A stretch of 36,471 bases of DNA from JAAYCI01 sp964371725 (GTDB lineage Bacteria; Bacillota; Clostridia; Oscillospirales; Ruminococcaceae), in contig CAYJNQ010000019.1 in the NCBI GenBank assembly GCA_964371725.1, positions 1-36,471 of the forward strand, read 5' to 3'. The position numbers were made by a program, and so were the translations under genes. Position 1 is the first letter of the stretch, and each line of letters starts with the position of its first letter. Positions 1 through 8,347 of the stretch are shown here, in pieces. Under the pieces are notes generated by a model, which was given only the letters and a program-made list of their open reading frames with translations, was not told where the DNA came from and did not search any database.

Positions 1-22
1 ATTCAGTATGATAAACTGCCAT
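1..22 (-). CDS. 5' end of a gene running off the left edge
   Basis: An ATG at 22-20 (minus) is preceded by GGAGG with seven bases between, a good ribosome site. Only seven codons are inside the window (MAVYHTE), so the product cannot be named. It lies 80 bases downstream of the membrane protein gene ending at 103, on the same strand and with no visible terminator between, so it may belong to the coaX transcription unit. Confidence 0.5.
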
Positions 23-102
23 GAAAATCCTCCGTCTTGGTCGTGCAACAAAAAGTAAAATAATCGATAAGGGTGAAAAAAACAATTTATATGCCCGGTT
101 TT

Positions 103-1230
103 CTATTCGTCAATCGCATCCAAATCGAAGGCATCTCCCTGGGAAAAGGGCATTCGCGAGGGGCGACCTGTGCGCGCTTCGCCAAGCTTCGGAAGTGTTT
201 TGCTACCACCGATAGGGGTGTCCAAACCTGCAGGAGCGGCAGAATCAGTGGTACTTTCCGGCTTTGCTTGTGCAACAGGCTCATCGGAGATCAAGGATGG
301 GTTGGCTTTTTGGGGTTCACTTTCCATGAAAAGCTCAATGGCTTTCATTTCAGCATTATCAAAGGCACCTTCCACTGTGATGGTTGCCTCTTGTGTAATC
401 GGCGCGTCTTCTGCCTCTAAGGCGGCAACCAGCTCTAAGTGTTCATTTTGAAAATCTGTTTCTGCTTTATGTTGAGATTTTCTATCTAAATATTTTTTGC
501 GCCTGCTTCCGGGCGGTGGCCCAAGGGTGACAAAGGAAAAGAAAAATCGTATCAAAAGGAATAGAAGAAGAATGACGCAGGCAAAAAAAAGAATTTGCCC
601 AAAAGTGGCCGAAGTAAAAAAGGAATAGGGACCTTCCGGGCTTGGCGTTTGCAAAAAGGAGAAAGGCTCTTGTGTTGTGGGCACATTTCCGGCATTCGGC
701 CTTTCATTTGCTTCTTCCGCTGAAAAAGAGGTAGAAGCTGTGATGGGAAGTGCTTGCGAAACAGTGTCCGAACTCGCTTCAAAAGTTTCGTCTTCTTCGG
801 TGGTACTCACAACAGAGGAAACGGGTTCTTCTAGGGATTCTTCTGTATGATTTACAGAGGCAGAGTTGCTTGCTGCCGGTGTATCTTCTGCCAAAAAAGC
901 GTCTAAGTCGTTTGCGCTGTGGCCTTGTATTTCATAAAGCGTTAAAAAATAGGCCATCAGTTCATTTTCTTGTGTGCGCGTGAGTTCGGATTTTTGTTCG
1001 TCGTTCAGCTCTGTATAGTCGAAAAGCAAGGTTTCCACAAGCGCTTCATTGGCCTCAATATCAGGAGGCCACTCGGCGTCGATATCATTGTTTTGCAAAA
1101 CCGATAATTGCTCAAGCACAGCTTCAACTTCCTCGGATGCTGCCAAAACCGTTTTGGAAAAAACCCCAAAGAAAAAAAGAGAAGAAAGAAAAATGCAAAC
1201 CGTTTTCGGAAAACGAGATGAAACCTTCAT
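103..1230 (-). CDS. Membrane protein of unknown function with secreted N-terminal half
   Basis: I do not recognise the family. The start is the ATG at 1230, which has AAGGGG upstream and begins a clear signal peptide (KVSSRFPK, a hydrophobic run, then an AxA-like site near residue 30). The longer reading frame upstream overlaps coaX. Residues 31-115 look helical and acidic, 116-205 are a Ser/Thr/Glu/Pro-rich linker, about 208-235 form one membrane segment (ILFFACVILLLFLLIRFFF), and the last 140 residues are a charged, low-complexity cytoplasmic tail. This topology, with an outside helical domain and a disordered inside tail, resembles envelope scaffold proteins, but nothing fixes a role. It begins 11 bases after the coaX stop and is probably cotranscribed with it. 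Confidence 0.75.
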   Translation of the reverse strand: MKVSSRFPKTVCIFLSSLFFFGVFSKTVLAASEEVEAVLEQLSVLQNNDIDAEWPPDIEANEALVETLLFDYTELNDEQKSELTRTQENELMAYFLTLYEIQGHSANDLDAFLAEDTPAASNSASVNHTEESLEEPVSSVVSTTEEDETFEASSDTVSQALPITASTSFSAEEANERPNAGNVPTTQEPFSFLQTPSPEGPYSFFTSATFGQILFFACVILLLFLLIRFFFSFVTLGPPPGSRRKKYLDRKSQHKAETDFQNEHLELVAALEAEDAPITQEATITVEGAFDNAEMKAIELFMESEPQKANPSLISDEPVAQAKPESTTDSAAPAGLDTPIGGSKTLPKLGEARTGRPSRMPFSQGDAFDLDAIDE

Positions 1231-1241
1231 GAATATACCCC

Positions 1242-2015
1242 TTATAAAGAATCCAAGCTGGCTTTGTAGGCCAGATTGAGGCCATTTAGAAGAAGATGCT
1301 CGCAATATTCAATCTCAGCCTCACAATAGGGCACCACAAGAGAGGCTGCGCCACCGGTGGCAACAATGCTGTGCAAAGAGCCAAGCTCACGCTCAAAATT
1401 ACATAGCAAGCCGTCCAACATGGCGGCAGACCCCAAAACCACGCCGCTTTGGATGCTCTCCGTGCTATTGCGTCCAATGGCGTTTCGAGGTGCAGAAAGT
1501 GAAATTCCGGATAGTAAACTGGCACGATTTAGAAGAGCATTCAAAGAAACAAAAAGCCCCGGGGCAATGGAAACACCACGCAGAACCCCTTTTTCATCCA
1601 AAGCAGAGAGCTTCGTCGCTGTGCCCATGTCAATGATAACACAGGGCAACTTACGTGTATGTCGCACAGCAATGGCTGTGGCCAAAATATCCATACCAAG
1701 CTCTGCCGGGGTTTCAATATCCACTTTTACATCACCGGCATTTTGTAAAGAAAGCACAAGCGGTGTAAGCTTTGCAAAATGCCAAAGAGCCTGCTTCAGA
1801 ATGGGCGTGAGGGCGGGAACCACAGAAGAAATAACCACTGCATCAATGCAAGAAGCATCAATGCGATACAAAGAAAAAATGCCGGCCAGCTCTATGGCAA
1901 ATTGGTCTGCTTCTAAATTTGGATTGGTGGCAAGGCGCGCAGTGAAACAAATATTGTCTTGCACGAAGCCACCTAAAACAATATTGCTGTTACCGATGTC
2001 AATGGCCAAAACCAT
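1242..2015 (-). CDS. coaX: Type III pantothenate kinase CoaX
   Basis: CoaX phosphorylates pantothenate, the first step of coenzyme A synthesis, in the cytosol. The 257-residue length is normal. The N-terminal phosphate loop DIGNSNIVLG, the second ASKHA-fold motif DMGTATK and the C-terminal GRNSTESIQSG all match the family. Two positions deviate from textbook CoaX: the usual GADR segment reads GMDI here, keeping the Asp but losing the Arg, and GTATT reads GTATK. I believe such variation occurs in clostridial CoaX, so I still call it functional. The ATG at 2015 has AAAAGGAG upstream. A minus-strand TATAAT at 2115-2110 could be its -10 box, but the -35 is poor. The membrane protein at 103-1230 follows directly. 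Confidence 0.9.
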   Translation of the reverse strand: MVLAIDIGNSNIVLGGFVQDNICFTARLATNPNLEADQFAIELAGIFSLYRIDASCIDAVVISSVVPALTPILKQALWHFAKLTPLVLSLQNAGDVKVDIETPAELGMDILATAIAVRHTRKLPCVIIDMGTATKLSALDEKGVLRGVSIAPGLFVSLNALLNRASLLSGISLSAPRNAIGRNSTESIQSGVVLGSAAMLDGLLCNFERELGSLHSIVATGGAASLVVPYCEAEIEYCEHLLLNGLNLAYKASLDSL

Positions 2016-2104
2016 GATAAAGCTCCTTTTTACCGGTTGTTTAAAATGAGGACAGGGATAAGCCGGCTTTTTTCGGCCAAAAGGTTAATGCAAGAAGGCT
2101 CCTA

Positions 2105-2133
2105 TTGCTATTATAAGAGTAATCTACTACAAT
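2105..2133 (+). promoter_or_regulatory. Sigma-A-like promoter for the small Cys-rich gene
   Basis: TTGCTA at 2105-2110 and TACAAT at 2128-2133 are separated by 17 bases. They sit 25 bases before the GTG start at 2159. A minus-strand TATAAT at 2115-2110 overlaps this promoter, so the region may drive both this gene and coaX divergently. Confidence 0.5.
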
Positions 2134-2158
2134 AAAAATAGAGAGGAGGGAGAAAGGC

Positions 2159-2302
2159 GTGGAAAAAAGTTGTGAAAATACCAACCCCTGTAGTTGCCCG
2201 AATGTCAGCTGCCAAAACCACGGAATCTGTTGCCGTTGCGTGCAGGCACACAAAAATGCCGGGAATTTGCCCTCATGTTTTCGAGAGATGAACTTAAAAT
2301 AA
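2159..2302 (+). CDS. Small Cys-rich protein, DUF6485-like
   Basis: This 47-residue gene uses a GTG start preceded by GAGGAGGG at 2143-2150, a near-perfect ribosome site. The product has seven cysteines, in CSCPNVSC, GICCRC and LPSC, and ends in LPSCFREMN. This fits a widespread family of about 50-70 residue cytosolic proteins in anaerobic Firmicutes (C-x-C-P-x3-C, G-x-C-C-x-C, N-L-P-x-C-F), which I recall as DUF6485. The cysteine spacing suggests metal binding, probably zinc or an Fe-S cluster. No function is established to my knowledge. It stands alone between a promoter (2105-2133) and a terminator hairpin (2312-2340), so it is a single-gene unit. Confidence 0.8.
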   Translation: MEKSCENTNPCSCPNVSCQNHGICCRCVQAHKNAGNLPSCFREMNLK

Positions 2303-2311
2303 AGCTCACTT

Positions 2312-2340
2312 GCCCGCCTTGCCTAAAAAGTAAGGCGGGC
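2312..2340. terminator. Bidirectional terminator hairpin
   Basis: GCCCGCCTT at 2312-2320 pairs perfectly with AAGGCGGGC at 2332-2340 across an 11-base loop. On plus it is followed by AACTTTT and serves the small Cys-rich gene. On minus it comes five bases after the stop of the carboxypeptidase gene and is followed by a moderately T-rich stretch. The two genes converge here. Confidence 0.75.
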
Positions 2341-2345
2341 AACTT

Positions 2346-3248
2346 TTAGGCGCTTTCTAAGTAAGCAACATATTCTTCTAGCGTATGCATACCAAGGCGC
2401 TCGTATTCAAGGGCATGGTTTACGCCGATGAAACGATAATGCCAAGGCTCCCAATTGATGTGTGTGATGTCTACCGTGTCTGCCTCATAACGATAAATAA
2501 AGCCATATTGCGTACAATTCTCTTGAAGCCAGGCATAGGCATCTGTTTGGGCAAAGGAATCGTCAATTTGGCCGATATCGATGGCAAGGCCGGCTTCATG
2601 CTCGCTCGTTCCGGGGATGGCATAATATTGCTCGGTAAGGCGCGTGGCTTCTTCTTGTGAATGCCCCGCCGATAAATAGCGTTGTATGCTGTTGTTGTAA
2701 TTGGTAGATTGCTCCCCATTTGTGCGATAACCGGAAACCGGATACAGCGTGATGCCATCAGCCGCTGCTGCTGCCTGCATTTCATTGAAGGCGGCGGCGG
2801 CCGTTGTTTCCATTTGCAAAGAGCCGGCAGGTGCCAAAACAAGGGAAGCTGTTGCTTCTTCGGGAATTGGATTGAAGCGGTTGTAAAGCGGGGGAATGCC
2901 GGCAACATCAAATTCTCCCGTAACCGGTGGGATAACAATGGCCGGTGTGCTGGAAACCACGATAGAGCTGGAGGCGGGGGCAGCTGCCGAAACAGAAATT
3001 GGCATGGAGGCAGAAGGCACGGTTTCCTCCGCCGGCGATGCAACGAAAAAGCGAACCAAAGAAACAACACCGAAAACCAATAAAATAAAAAGCAAAAGTG
3101 CAACGGCAAGAATTGCGAAACGAAGCCATTGTTTTTTTTGTCGGCGTCTGCGTGCTAGGGCGATGCGTTGTGCTTGCACCGAAGAAGAGCGAATGGTGCG
3201 CCGCTGGTTGCTGTGCTGTGGAGGCGGGGTAGAAGGTTTTTTGTGCAA
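2346..3248 (-). CDS. Membrane-anchored D-alanyl-D-alanine carboxypeptidase, VanY/M15B type
   Basis: The enzyme likely trims the terminal D-Ala of peptidoglycan stem peptides outside the membrane. The protein has 300 residues: a basic cytoplasmic N-terminus (RRRRQKK), one membrane segment at about 42-69, a Ser/Ala/Pro linker to about 110, then the M15B fold. The fold shows SGYRT (172-176), the zinc motif S-x-H-x6-D in TSEHEAGLAID (H217, D224) and EPWH (E267 catalytic, H270 third ligand), so all catalytic residues are present. The start is TTG at 3248 with AAAGGGA eight bases upstream. The TcaA-like gene ends 51 bases upstream on the same strand, so the two envelope genes are probably cotranscribed. 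Confidence 0.88.
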   Translation of the reverse strand: MHKKPSTPPPQHSNQRRTIRSSSVQAQRIALARRRRQKKQWLRFAILAVALLLFILLVFGVVSLVRFFVASPAEETVPSASMPISVSAAAPASSSIVVSSTPAIVIPPVTGEFDVAGIPPLYNRFNPIPEEATASLVLAPAGSLQMETTAAAAFNEMQAAAAADGITLYPVSGYRTNGEQSTNYNNSIQRYLSAGHSQEEATRLTEQYYAIPGTSEHEAGLAIDIGQIDDSFAQTDAYAWLQENCTQYGFIYRYEADTVDITHINWEPWHYRFIGVNHALEYERLGMHTLEEYVAYLESA

Positions 3249-3299
3249 AATAGCATCCCTTTCTATAAAAAACCGGCCAAAAGCAAATTCAGTGGGTTC

Positions 3300-5872
3300 T
3301 TAGGCGTTTGTAAAGCTATCTACAAGCCAAGCACCGTCTTGATAAATCATACGAACGGCTTGCGTGTTGGTGGAAGATTGTGCTTCACCCGGGTTTTCGC
3401 GTGCCACATAGCTAAAGCTACAACTTGCTGTGAATTCTGCCGTGGGCACACCGTTTACATCTTCTACCGTAAGCGTTGCGGGGTCCACAGTGGCACTCAC
3501 AAAGGTGTATGTATTAGCCTGATTTGCCGCTGAGGTAATGCGTGCTTGCAAGTTGTCGTTATTCGCCTGTGTGGAAAGCTGAATATTGTCGAGGCTTTGT
3601 TGGTTGATGGCCTCGAGGTAGGATTGATAAAATGTGTTGAGAGCGGTGTTGGCTGCCGTGGCATCCAAGGTTTGCTCTGTTGTGGCAGGTTGTGAGGCGG
3701 CTTCACCGCTTTGCGTGTATTCTCCAAAAACCAGTGTGGTTTGGTTGGGGTCGCTAAATGTAACACTGGACGTTTGCACGGCCCCATCCACAACGGCTTC
3801 AATGCCGATGGTGGTACCAAGCTCTACCTGCTGCAATTGCACCACACCACCTGCGGGAATGGCCGGTGTCAGTTGCCCGTTGAGGAAAATTTTCGCATCA
3901 TCCGAAATACAGTTTTGAATGGTCAAGTTTCCGTAAGTGGCTGTTTGGGCTTCTGTGTCAGAAGTGCCAAATTCCACAGCATTGGCCACAGTGGTTGAAA
4001 AAGCAGAAACCGTACCTTCCTGTATGGCTCCGTCGGGTGAGGTGACCGTGGCCGAATACAGGCCCGGCATAACACCGGTGTATGAAAGACCGGTGGTGTT
4101 GGTTGTGCCGGTGAGGTCTTTAAATTCGTCCCCTGCAGATAGACGCAAGGCGCTGCCCTCGGTGGCATTCGGCACCACCACCTCCACACCGGTTAAACGC
4201 ACATGGTACTGTTGAATGAATAAAAAGAGTGGTTCCCCTTTCAAACGGATGGAAGGGTACACAAAATTAGAGGTGTCGGCATCGGCTGAAACACGCGATA
4301 ACTCCTGCGACAAAGTGGCGCGCGCCTCTTCTGTTTGAAATGCATCACACAAAGCCACCCAACCTTCAGCACCGGAAGCGGTTACACCGGTTGCCGTAAC
4401 GGTCTCAGACAAGGTTTGATAATCGCGTGTGGCCAGAGCATCCGTAAACTCCGCAATAATCGTGGAAGGTCGATTTTGCCAATACAAAAAGCCCATAACG
4501 GCAACAAGCAACACCAAAAGGCCGGCCAAAACACAGAGCAGAATATTGCGCACGATCTTTCCTTGGCTACGCGTGGGCGGGTCCAAATCATAATCGCTAT
4601 ATATATCCGGCTGTTGGCTGCGTTGTTTCATAACGGGAGCGCTGTGCACAGATGCCATCGGTGGCATTTCGGAAACCGGTGCGGCGGCCATTTTTTGCGG
4701 CTGCGCACTTGGTTTGCTTGGAACAAAAGTTTGGACTGAAGCCGGACGAGGACGCTGAGCGGGCGAAGCTTGTGAAGAAGCGGTATTTGTTTTTGGCATT
4801 GCATTTTGCGCAAGGTCTAAAGGTGCTATATCTTGTGTGGCCTGCGCAAACAAATCGGGNNNNNNNNNNNNNNNNNNNNNNNNNNNNNNNNNNNNNNNNN
4901 NNNNNNNNNNNNNNNNNNNNNNNNNNNNNNNNNNNNNNNNNNNNNNNNNNNNNNNNNNNTTTGCGCAAGGTCTAAAGGTGCTATATCTTGTGTGGCCTGC
5001 GCAAACAAATCGGGCTGGCTGTCCACTGTGGGAGCTGCCGTTTGTGTGGCCTGTGCAAACAAATCGGGTTGGCTGTCCACTGTGGGAGCTGCGGTTTGTG
5101 TGGCCTGTGTAAACAAGTTGGGGGAGTCTGGTTGTTTTGCTGTGGTCGGTTGTAATTCCCTATCCAAAGCAGAAGCACGTGCCGCTGTTTTAGGCACGGC
5201 TGGCTGTGTAGCTGTCCTTTGCCTTGGGGGCTGACGGTCTGCATAAGAGCGCACCGATGGCTGAGAGCTAAGCGGCGCTGTGGCAGCGGCAAAAACAAAA
5301 TCATCGGTAGCCGGCGGTGCCTCTGTTGTGTGTAAGAACACATCGGAAGCCGAGGCGCTTGGCGGTGCAGAAGTGGCCGAAGAAAGGTGTGCTTTTTCAG
5401 AGGATTCGGCCAAAAGTTCCTCGGCCAGCAAAAAGGCGGCCGAAGTGCTGTTTGTGTTGGGTGTGGAAGGGGGCACAGAGGCCTGTGGAATGGGAATATA
5501 GTCGCCTGAGCCTGCCGAATTTGCACGCGCCCGTGGAACGGGGGGTGTCTCGGGTTTGGGTGAAGCGACAGAATCTGACATACTGCGAGAACGCTTTGGC
5601 ACCGCATCTTTAACAAAGGGAGAGTGGAATAAATCGCCCATGTCCGAATCGGATTCCGATGTTTTGGTTTTCTGTGGGGGAACATTGAGAATGCGATCCG
5701 GTGAAATGGATAAACCGGAAGCCGTCACTTCTCCCCCATTGTCCGCCGCATCCTCCGGTGCAAAGGGCATAGAACGATTTGGGTCATCAAAAAAAAGCTT
5801 TCCGCCACAAGCAGAGCAGAATTTCATGCTGGGATCTATGATTTTGGCACCACAATGAGGACAAAAATTCAT
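3300..5872 (-). CDS. TcaA-like zinc-ribbon membrane protein, interrupted by an assembly gap
   Basis: The start is ATG at 5872 with AAGGAGG upstream. Residues 4-7 and 19-22 are two CxxC pairs (MNFCPHCG, FCSACGG), a zinc ribbon. A long Pro/Ser/Ala-rich linker follows and contains 18-residue repeats (PDLFAQATQTAAPTVDSQ) next to the 100-N gap at 4860-4959. After the gap come more linker, one membrane segment (NILLCVLAGLLVLLVAVMGF) and an outside region with weak resemblance to the repeat domains and C-terminal NTF2-like domain of TcaA, the staphylococcal teicoplanin-associated protein. Read literally, the 100 Ns break the frame. If the 55-bp overlap of the two flanks (4805-4859 and 4960-5014) is merged, the reading frame becomes one continuous protein of 805 residues, so this is probably an intact gene. 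Its role is likely envelope sensing or cell-wall stress. Confidence 0.8.
4806..5122 (-). repeat. In-frame 54-bp tandem repeats around the gap
   Basis: Units at 5122-5069, 5068-5015 and 5014-4961, plus the copy at 4859-4806 across the gap, each encode 18 residues beginning P-(D/N)-L-F-(A/T)-Q-A-T-Q. The first two end TAAPTVDSQ and the last two DIAPLDLAQ. The true copy number is unknown because the assembly broke here. Confidence 0.9.
4860..4959. other. Assembly gap of exactly 100 Ns
   Basis: The run of 100 Ns is the usual placeholder for a gap of unknown size. The 55 bases on its left (4805-4859) are identical to the 55 bases on its right (4960-5014), so the flanks may simply overlap rather than enclose 100 unread bases. 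Confidence 0.98.
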
Positions 5873-6010
5873 GCTTCGTGCCTCCTTCTTTTTATACAAT
5901 AAATAGCAGTCAGAATGGTTAAAATCAACCCATACAGCAGAGGAACACAAATGGCTTGACTTTGTAGCAATCCGGCTGCAAGACAGACAAACACAATTCT
6001 ATCTCATAAC

Positions 6011-6039
6011 ATTATATGCGTTTTTCAACAATTGGTCAA
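6011..6039 (-). promoter_or_regulatory. Strong sigma-A promoter for the TcaA-like gene
   Basis: On minus, TTGACC (6039-6034) and TATAAT (6016-6011) are 17 bases apart. The promoter begins seven bases after the stop of the IMP cyclohydrolase gene and leaves a leader of about 130 bases before the ATG at 5872. I see no known riboswitch in that leader. Confidence 0.75.
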
Positions 6040-6045
6040 ATCCGG

Positions 6046-6780
6046 TTATTTTTTGGAGAAACGATTGAAAATAACGGTGTTTTCTTGTCCGTCCAAATGG
6101 AGGCTTCGCACAAGCAGGGAAATGCGATTGTCTTGGTTCAAGCTGTTCCAAAGCTGGCTGCCAAATGCTTCCAGCTCTTTTTTTCCTGTGATGGGCATAT
6201 CCAAAGAAACGGCAATTGGTTCACCCGAAAAACTGGGAAGAGGGGCGTCGTCTCTTTCGTAGGTATGAATATAATGCCCCTGCCCGGCAACAGGCTGTGG
6301 ATACTCGAAGAAAAAGCGCTGCAAAGAGCTTGCATCCCCATTTGCAGATTTTAAAATGGAAAACGTGTAGGAAAAACCACTGAAATCATTGGCAATCATG
6401 CCGGAGATACGTGGTGTAAGATGGGGGGCATCCGGCTCGAAGGTTCGTGTGCGCAAGGCCTCCGTGAAACCGATTCCACGCTCTAAACAAGAGTAAACCG
6501 TATCGGTTTGATCGCCATTTGTAACAATGGTATGGTTTCTGTATCTTCGAATCGGCGCATAGATGATAAGGCTTGGATCCTCCAGTTTTGCGGGGTCGGC
6601 CGCCTGCGTGAAAACAGCCGTGTCCTGTTCCACAAGAACACGGTTGCGGGAATTCTCGCTGCGCCCCATAATAAAATAGGCAATGAAGGCATGTTCACCA
6701 ATCAAACTACGCCCAAGCACAATGCCGCGCCCGGGATAAGTGTTTTGTGAAAGAAGAGAAGACAAGGATGGTAATGACAT
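6046..6780 (-). CDS. IMP cyclohydrolase, PurO-like
   Basis: The 244-residue protein matches the archaeal-type IMP cyclohydrolase family (PF07826), which closes FAICAR to IMP, the last step of purine synthesis. It has an N-terminal-nucleophile-like fold. Visible family signatures are YPGRGIVLGRS near residue 16, AYFIMGRSENSRNRV at about 34-48, DPSLIIYAPIRRY and GQGHYIHTYE. Most bacteria use the PurH bifunctional enzyme, but PurO-like proteins also occur in Clostridia, often encoded away from pur operons as here. The ATG at 6780 has AGGTG upstream. The next gene downstream has its own strong promoter, so this is probably a single-gene unit. Confidence 0.85.
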   Translation of the reverse strand: MSLPSLSSLLSQNTYPGRGIVLGRSLIGEHAFIAYFIMGRSENSRNRVLVEQDTAVFTQAADPAKLEDPSLIIYAPIRRYRNHTIVTNGDQTDTVYSCLERGIGFTEALRTRTFEPDAPHLTPRISGMIANDFSGFSYTFSILKSANGDASSLQRFFFEYPQPVAGQGHYIHTYERDDAPLPSFSGEPIAVSLDMPITGKKELEAFGSQLWNSLNQDNRISLLVRSLHLDGQENTVIFNRFSKK

Positions 6781-6919
6781 AATACAACACCTAATTTCAT
6801 CAATATTTTGTCAATAACAGTGGACTACAAGTGTTTTCTGGGTGGAGGTAGAGTGAATATGAAGAAGAGGGAAAACACATTTTCATGAAAAAAGCATCAA
6901 AAAAATGAAGTATGATTTT

Positions 6920-6947
6920 ATTATACCATTTAGAGGGTCAAACGCAA
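6920..6947 (-). promoter_or_regulatory. Sigma-A-like promoter for the IMP cyclohydrolase gene
   Basis: On minus, TTGCGT (6947-6942) and TATAAT (6925-6920) are 16 bases apart. Transcription would begin near 6913, giving a leader of about 130 bases. The -10 box is perfect and the -35 box matches partly. Confidence 0.45.
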
Positions 6948-7024
6948 GCGGAACAAAGAAAATCCATACAGAAACATAAAAAAACAAAAAACACAATGAT
7001 TTCCACATGATTTTAGGGTTTTGT

Positions 7025-7054
7025 TTGCGCAAATAGACTACAATATGATATAAT
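7025..7054 (+). promoter_or_regulatory. Sigma-A-like promoter for aroF
   Basis: A perfect TATAAT at 7049-7054 lies 18 bases after TTGCGC (7025-7030), 43 bases before the aroF ATG. The -35 matches only in TTG, and it is part of a small palindrome TTTGCGCAAA (7024-7033). Confidence 0.5.
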
Positions 7055-7097
7055 ATTAAATGTTGCTTTACATTAACAGTTAGGTGGGAATAGCCGG

Positions 7098-8123
7098 ATG
7101 ATTATTATTTTTAAACCGGAGGCAAAGGCCGAGCAAATTAGCGTTTTGTGCCGGGAGTTCGAGGCGAAGGGCCTTCATATTCATAAATCCAGCGGCGAGC
7201 ACACACAGCTTGTGGGTTTGGTGGGCGACACATCGGGTGTGGACATCGACCTTGTGCGTGCGAATGATTGTGTTGCCGAGGTAAAACGTGTAAGCGAACC
7301 GTATAAAAAAGCAAACCGCAAATTCCATCCCAAAGACAGTGTGGTGCAAAGTGGAGAGGTGCTTTTGGGTGCCGGACATTTTGCCGTAATGGCAGGACCT
7401 TGTAGTGTGGAAAGCGAAGAGCAAATTTTGTCTCTTGCGAAACATGCAAAAGAGAGTGGCGCACAGTTTTTGCGCGGTGGAGCCTTTAAGCCGCGCACTT
7501 CTCCTTATGCTTTTCAGGGGCTTCGTGCAGAGGGGCTTGAACTTCTAAAATTGGCCAAAATGGAAACCGGCTTGCCTATCGTTACGGAAATAATGAATAC
7601 GTCACACCTTGAATTGTTTTTGAATGCCGGTGTGGACATGTTGCAAGTAGGTGCACGAAACATGCAAAATTTCGAAATGCTTCGAGAAATTGGAAAAACA
7701 AAAGTGCCCGTGTTGTTAAAGCGAGGGCTATCCAATACCTTAGAGGAATTGTTGATGAGCGCGGAATATATCATGGCCGGAGGCAATGAACAAGTGGTTT
7801 TATGCGAACGGGGCATACGCACATTTGAGCCGTCCACGCGAAACACGCTGGATATCAGTGCGATTCCGATGCTTAAAAGGAAAAGCCATTTACCTGTTGT
7901 AATAGACCCAAGCCACGCCTGTGGTTTGAGCTGGATGGTAGAGCCGTTGGCATTGGCAGCCACAGCGGCCGGAGCCGATGGCCTGATGATTGAGGTGCAC
8001 AACGACCCGCCTCATGCGCTGAGCGATGGGGCACAAAGTTTAACACCGGATGCCTTTGCAATGCTGATGAAAAAGGTAAATCGCCAGCGCTTATTCTATC
8101 AGGAGATGGACGTACTTTCTTAA
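7098..8123 (+). CDS. aroF: 3-deoxy-7-phosphoheptulonate synthase, AroF/AroA(F) type
   Basis: This enzyme condenses phosphoenolpyruvate with erythrose 4-phosphate, the committed step of the shikimate pathway. Residues 1-70 form the ferredoxin-like regulatory domain found in Thermotoga-type DAHP synthases (MIIIFKPEA start), which in that family mediates feedback inhibition. The TIM-barrel shows GPCSVES (about 100-106), RGGAFKPRTSPY, VGARNMQNF, the LKRG lysine and DPSHA with its metal histidine. The length of 341 residues is normal. AGGTGG lies upstream of the ATG. No other shikimate or tryptophan gene is adjacent. No clear terminator separates it from the foldase gene 224 bases downstream. Confidence 0.95.
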   Translation: MIIIFKPEAKAEQISVLCREFEAKGLHIHKSSGEHTQLVGLVGDTSGVDIDLVRANDCVAEVKRVSEPYKKANRKFHPKDSVVQSGEVLLGAGHFAVMAGPCSVESEEQILSLAKHAKESGAQFLRGGAFKPRTSPYAFQGLRAEGLELLKLAKMETGLPIVTEIMNTSHLELFLNAGVDMLQVGARNMQNFEMLREIGKTKVPVLLKRGLSNTLEELLMSAEYIMAGGNEQVVLCERGIRTFEPSTRNTLDISAIPMLKRKSHLPVVIDPSHACGLSWMVEPLALAATAAGADGLMIEVHNDPPHALSDGAQSLTPDAFAMLMKKVNRQRLFYQEMDVLS

Positions 8124-8347
8124 TAGGGATCAATACAAAGGCGCACAAATTGTATAATCACGCACAAAAATACAAATGGTACAGCAAAATGTGAAAAATC
8201 TGCGTGATTTTGAAACGAAACAAGACCTTTTGTTTCGAATGCGGTATAATAAAGACCGATGCTTTCAATAGAGTGATATCTAAAAATTGTAAATCACAGC
8301 TTTGTAAAGTGAAAACGCAAAGGCAGGAATATGAGGGAGGAAAAAGA
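8124..8347 (+). other. Leader region of the foldase gene with an inverted repeat and -10 box
   Basis: CGAAACAA (8216-8223) and TTGTTTCG (8230-8237) form a perfect 8-bp inverted repeat with a 6-base loop, ending eight bases before a perfect TATAAT at 8245-8250. No convincing -35 is present. The repeat lies where a -35 would be, so it could be an operator or activator site. A second TATAAT at 8153-8158 also lacks a -35. Confidence 0.4.

Larger units (their letters stand above)
6781..7097. other. Divergent intergenic region, IMP cyclohydrolase / aroF
   Basis: This AT-rich stretch of 317 bases holds a minus-strand promoter (6947-6920) and a plus-strand promoter (7025-7054). I see no open frame with a ribosome site and no T-box or other known leader motif, so regulation of aroF by uncharged tRNA is not supported. 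Confidence 0.6.

Noticed and set aside
2041..2253. 70-residue minus-strand frame
   Set aside because: It is antisense to the small Cys-rich gene and has no ribosome site or family resemblance.
4826..4968. Frameshift of the TcaA-like gene at the gap
   Set aside because: The shift arises only from the arbitrary 100 Ns. Overlapping the identical 55-bp flanks restores the frame.
4961..5122. CRISPR-like array from the regular 54-bp units
   Set aside because: The units are contiguous without spacers, stay in frame and encode a protein linker.
6781..7097. T-box or tryptophan/tyrosine leader of aroF
   Set aside because: No T-box sequence, no specifier hairpin and only about 40 bases between promoter and start codon.
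8153..8158. Promoter at a perfect TATAAT
   Set aside because: No -35 at a suitable distance and no extended -10.
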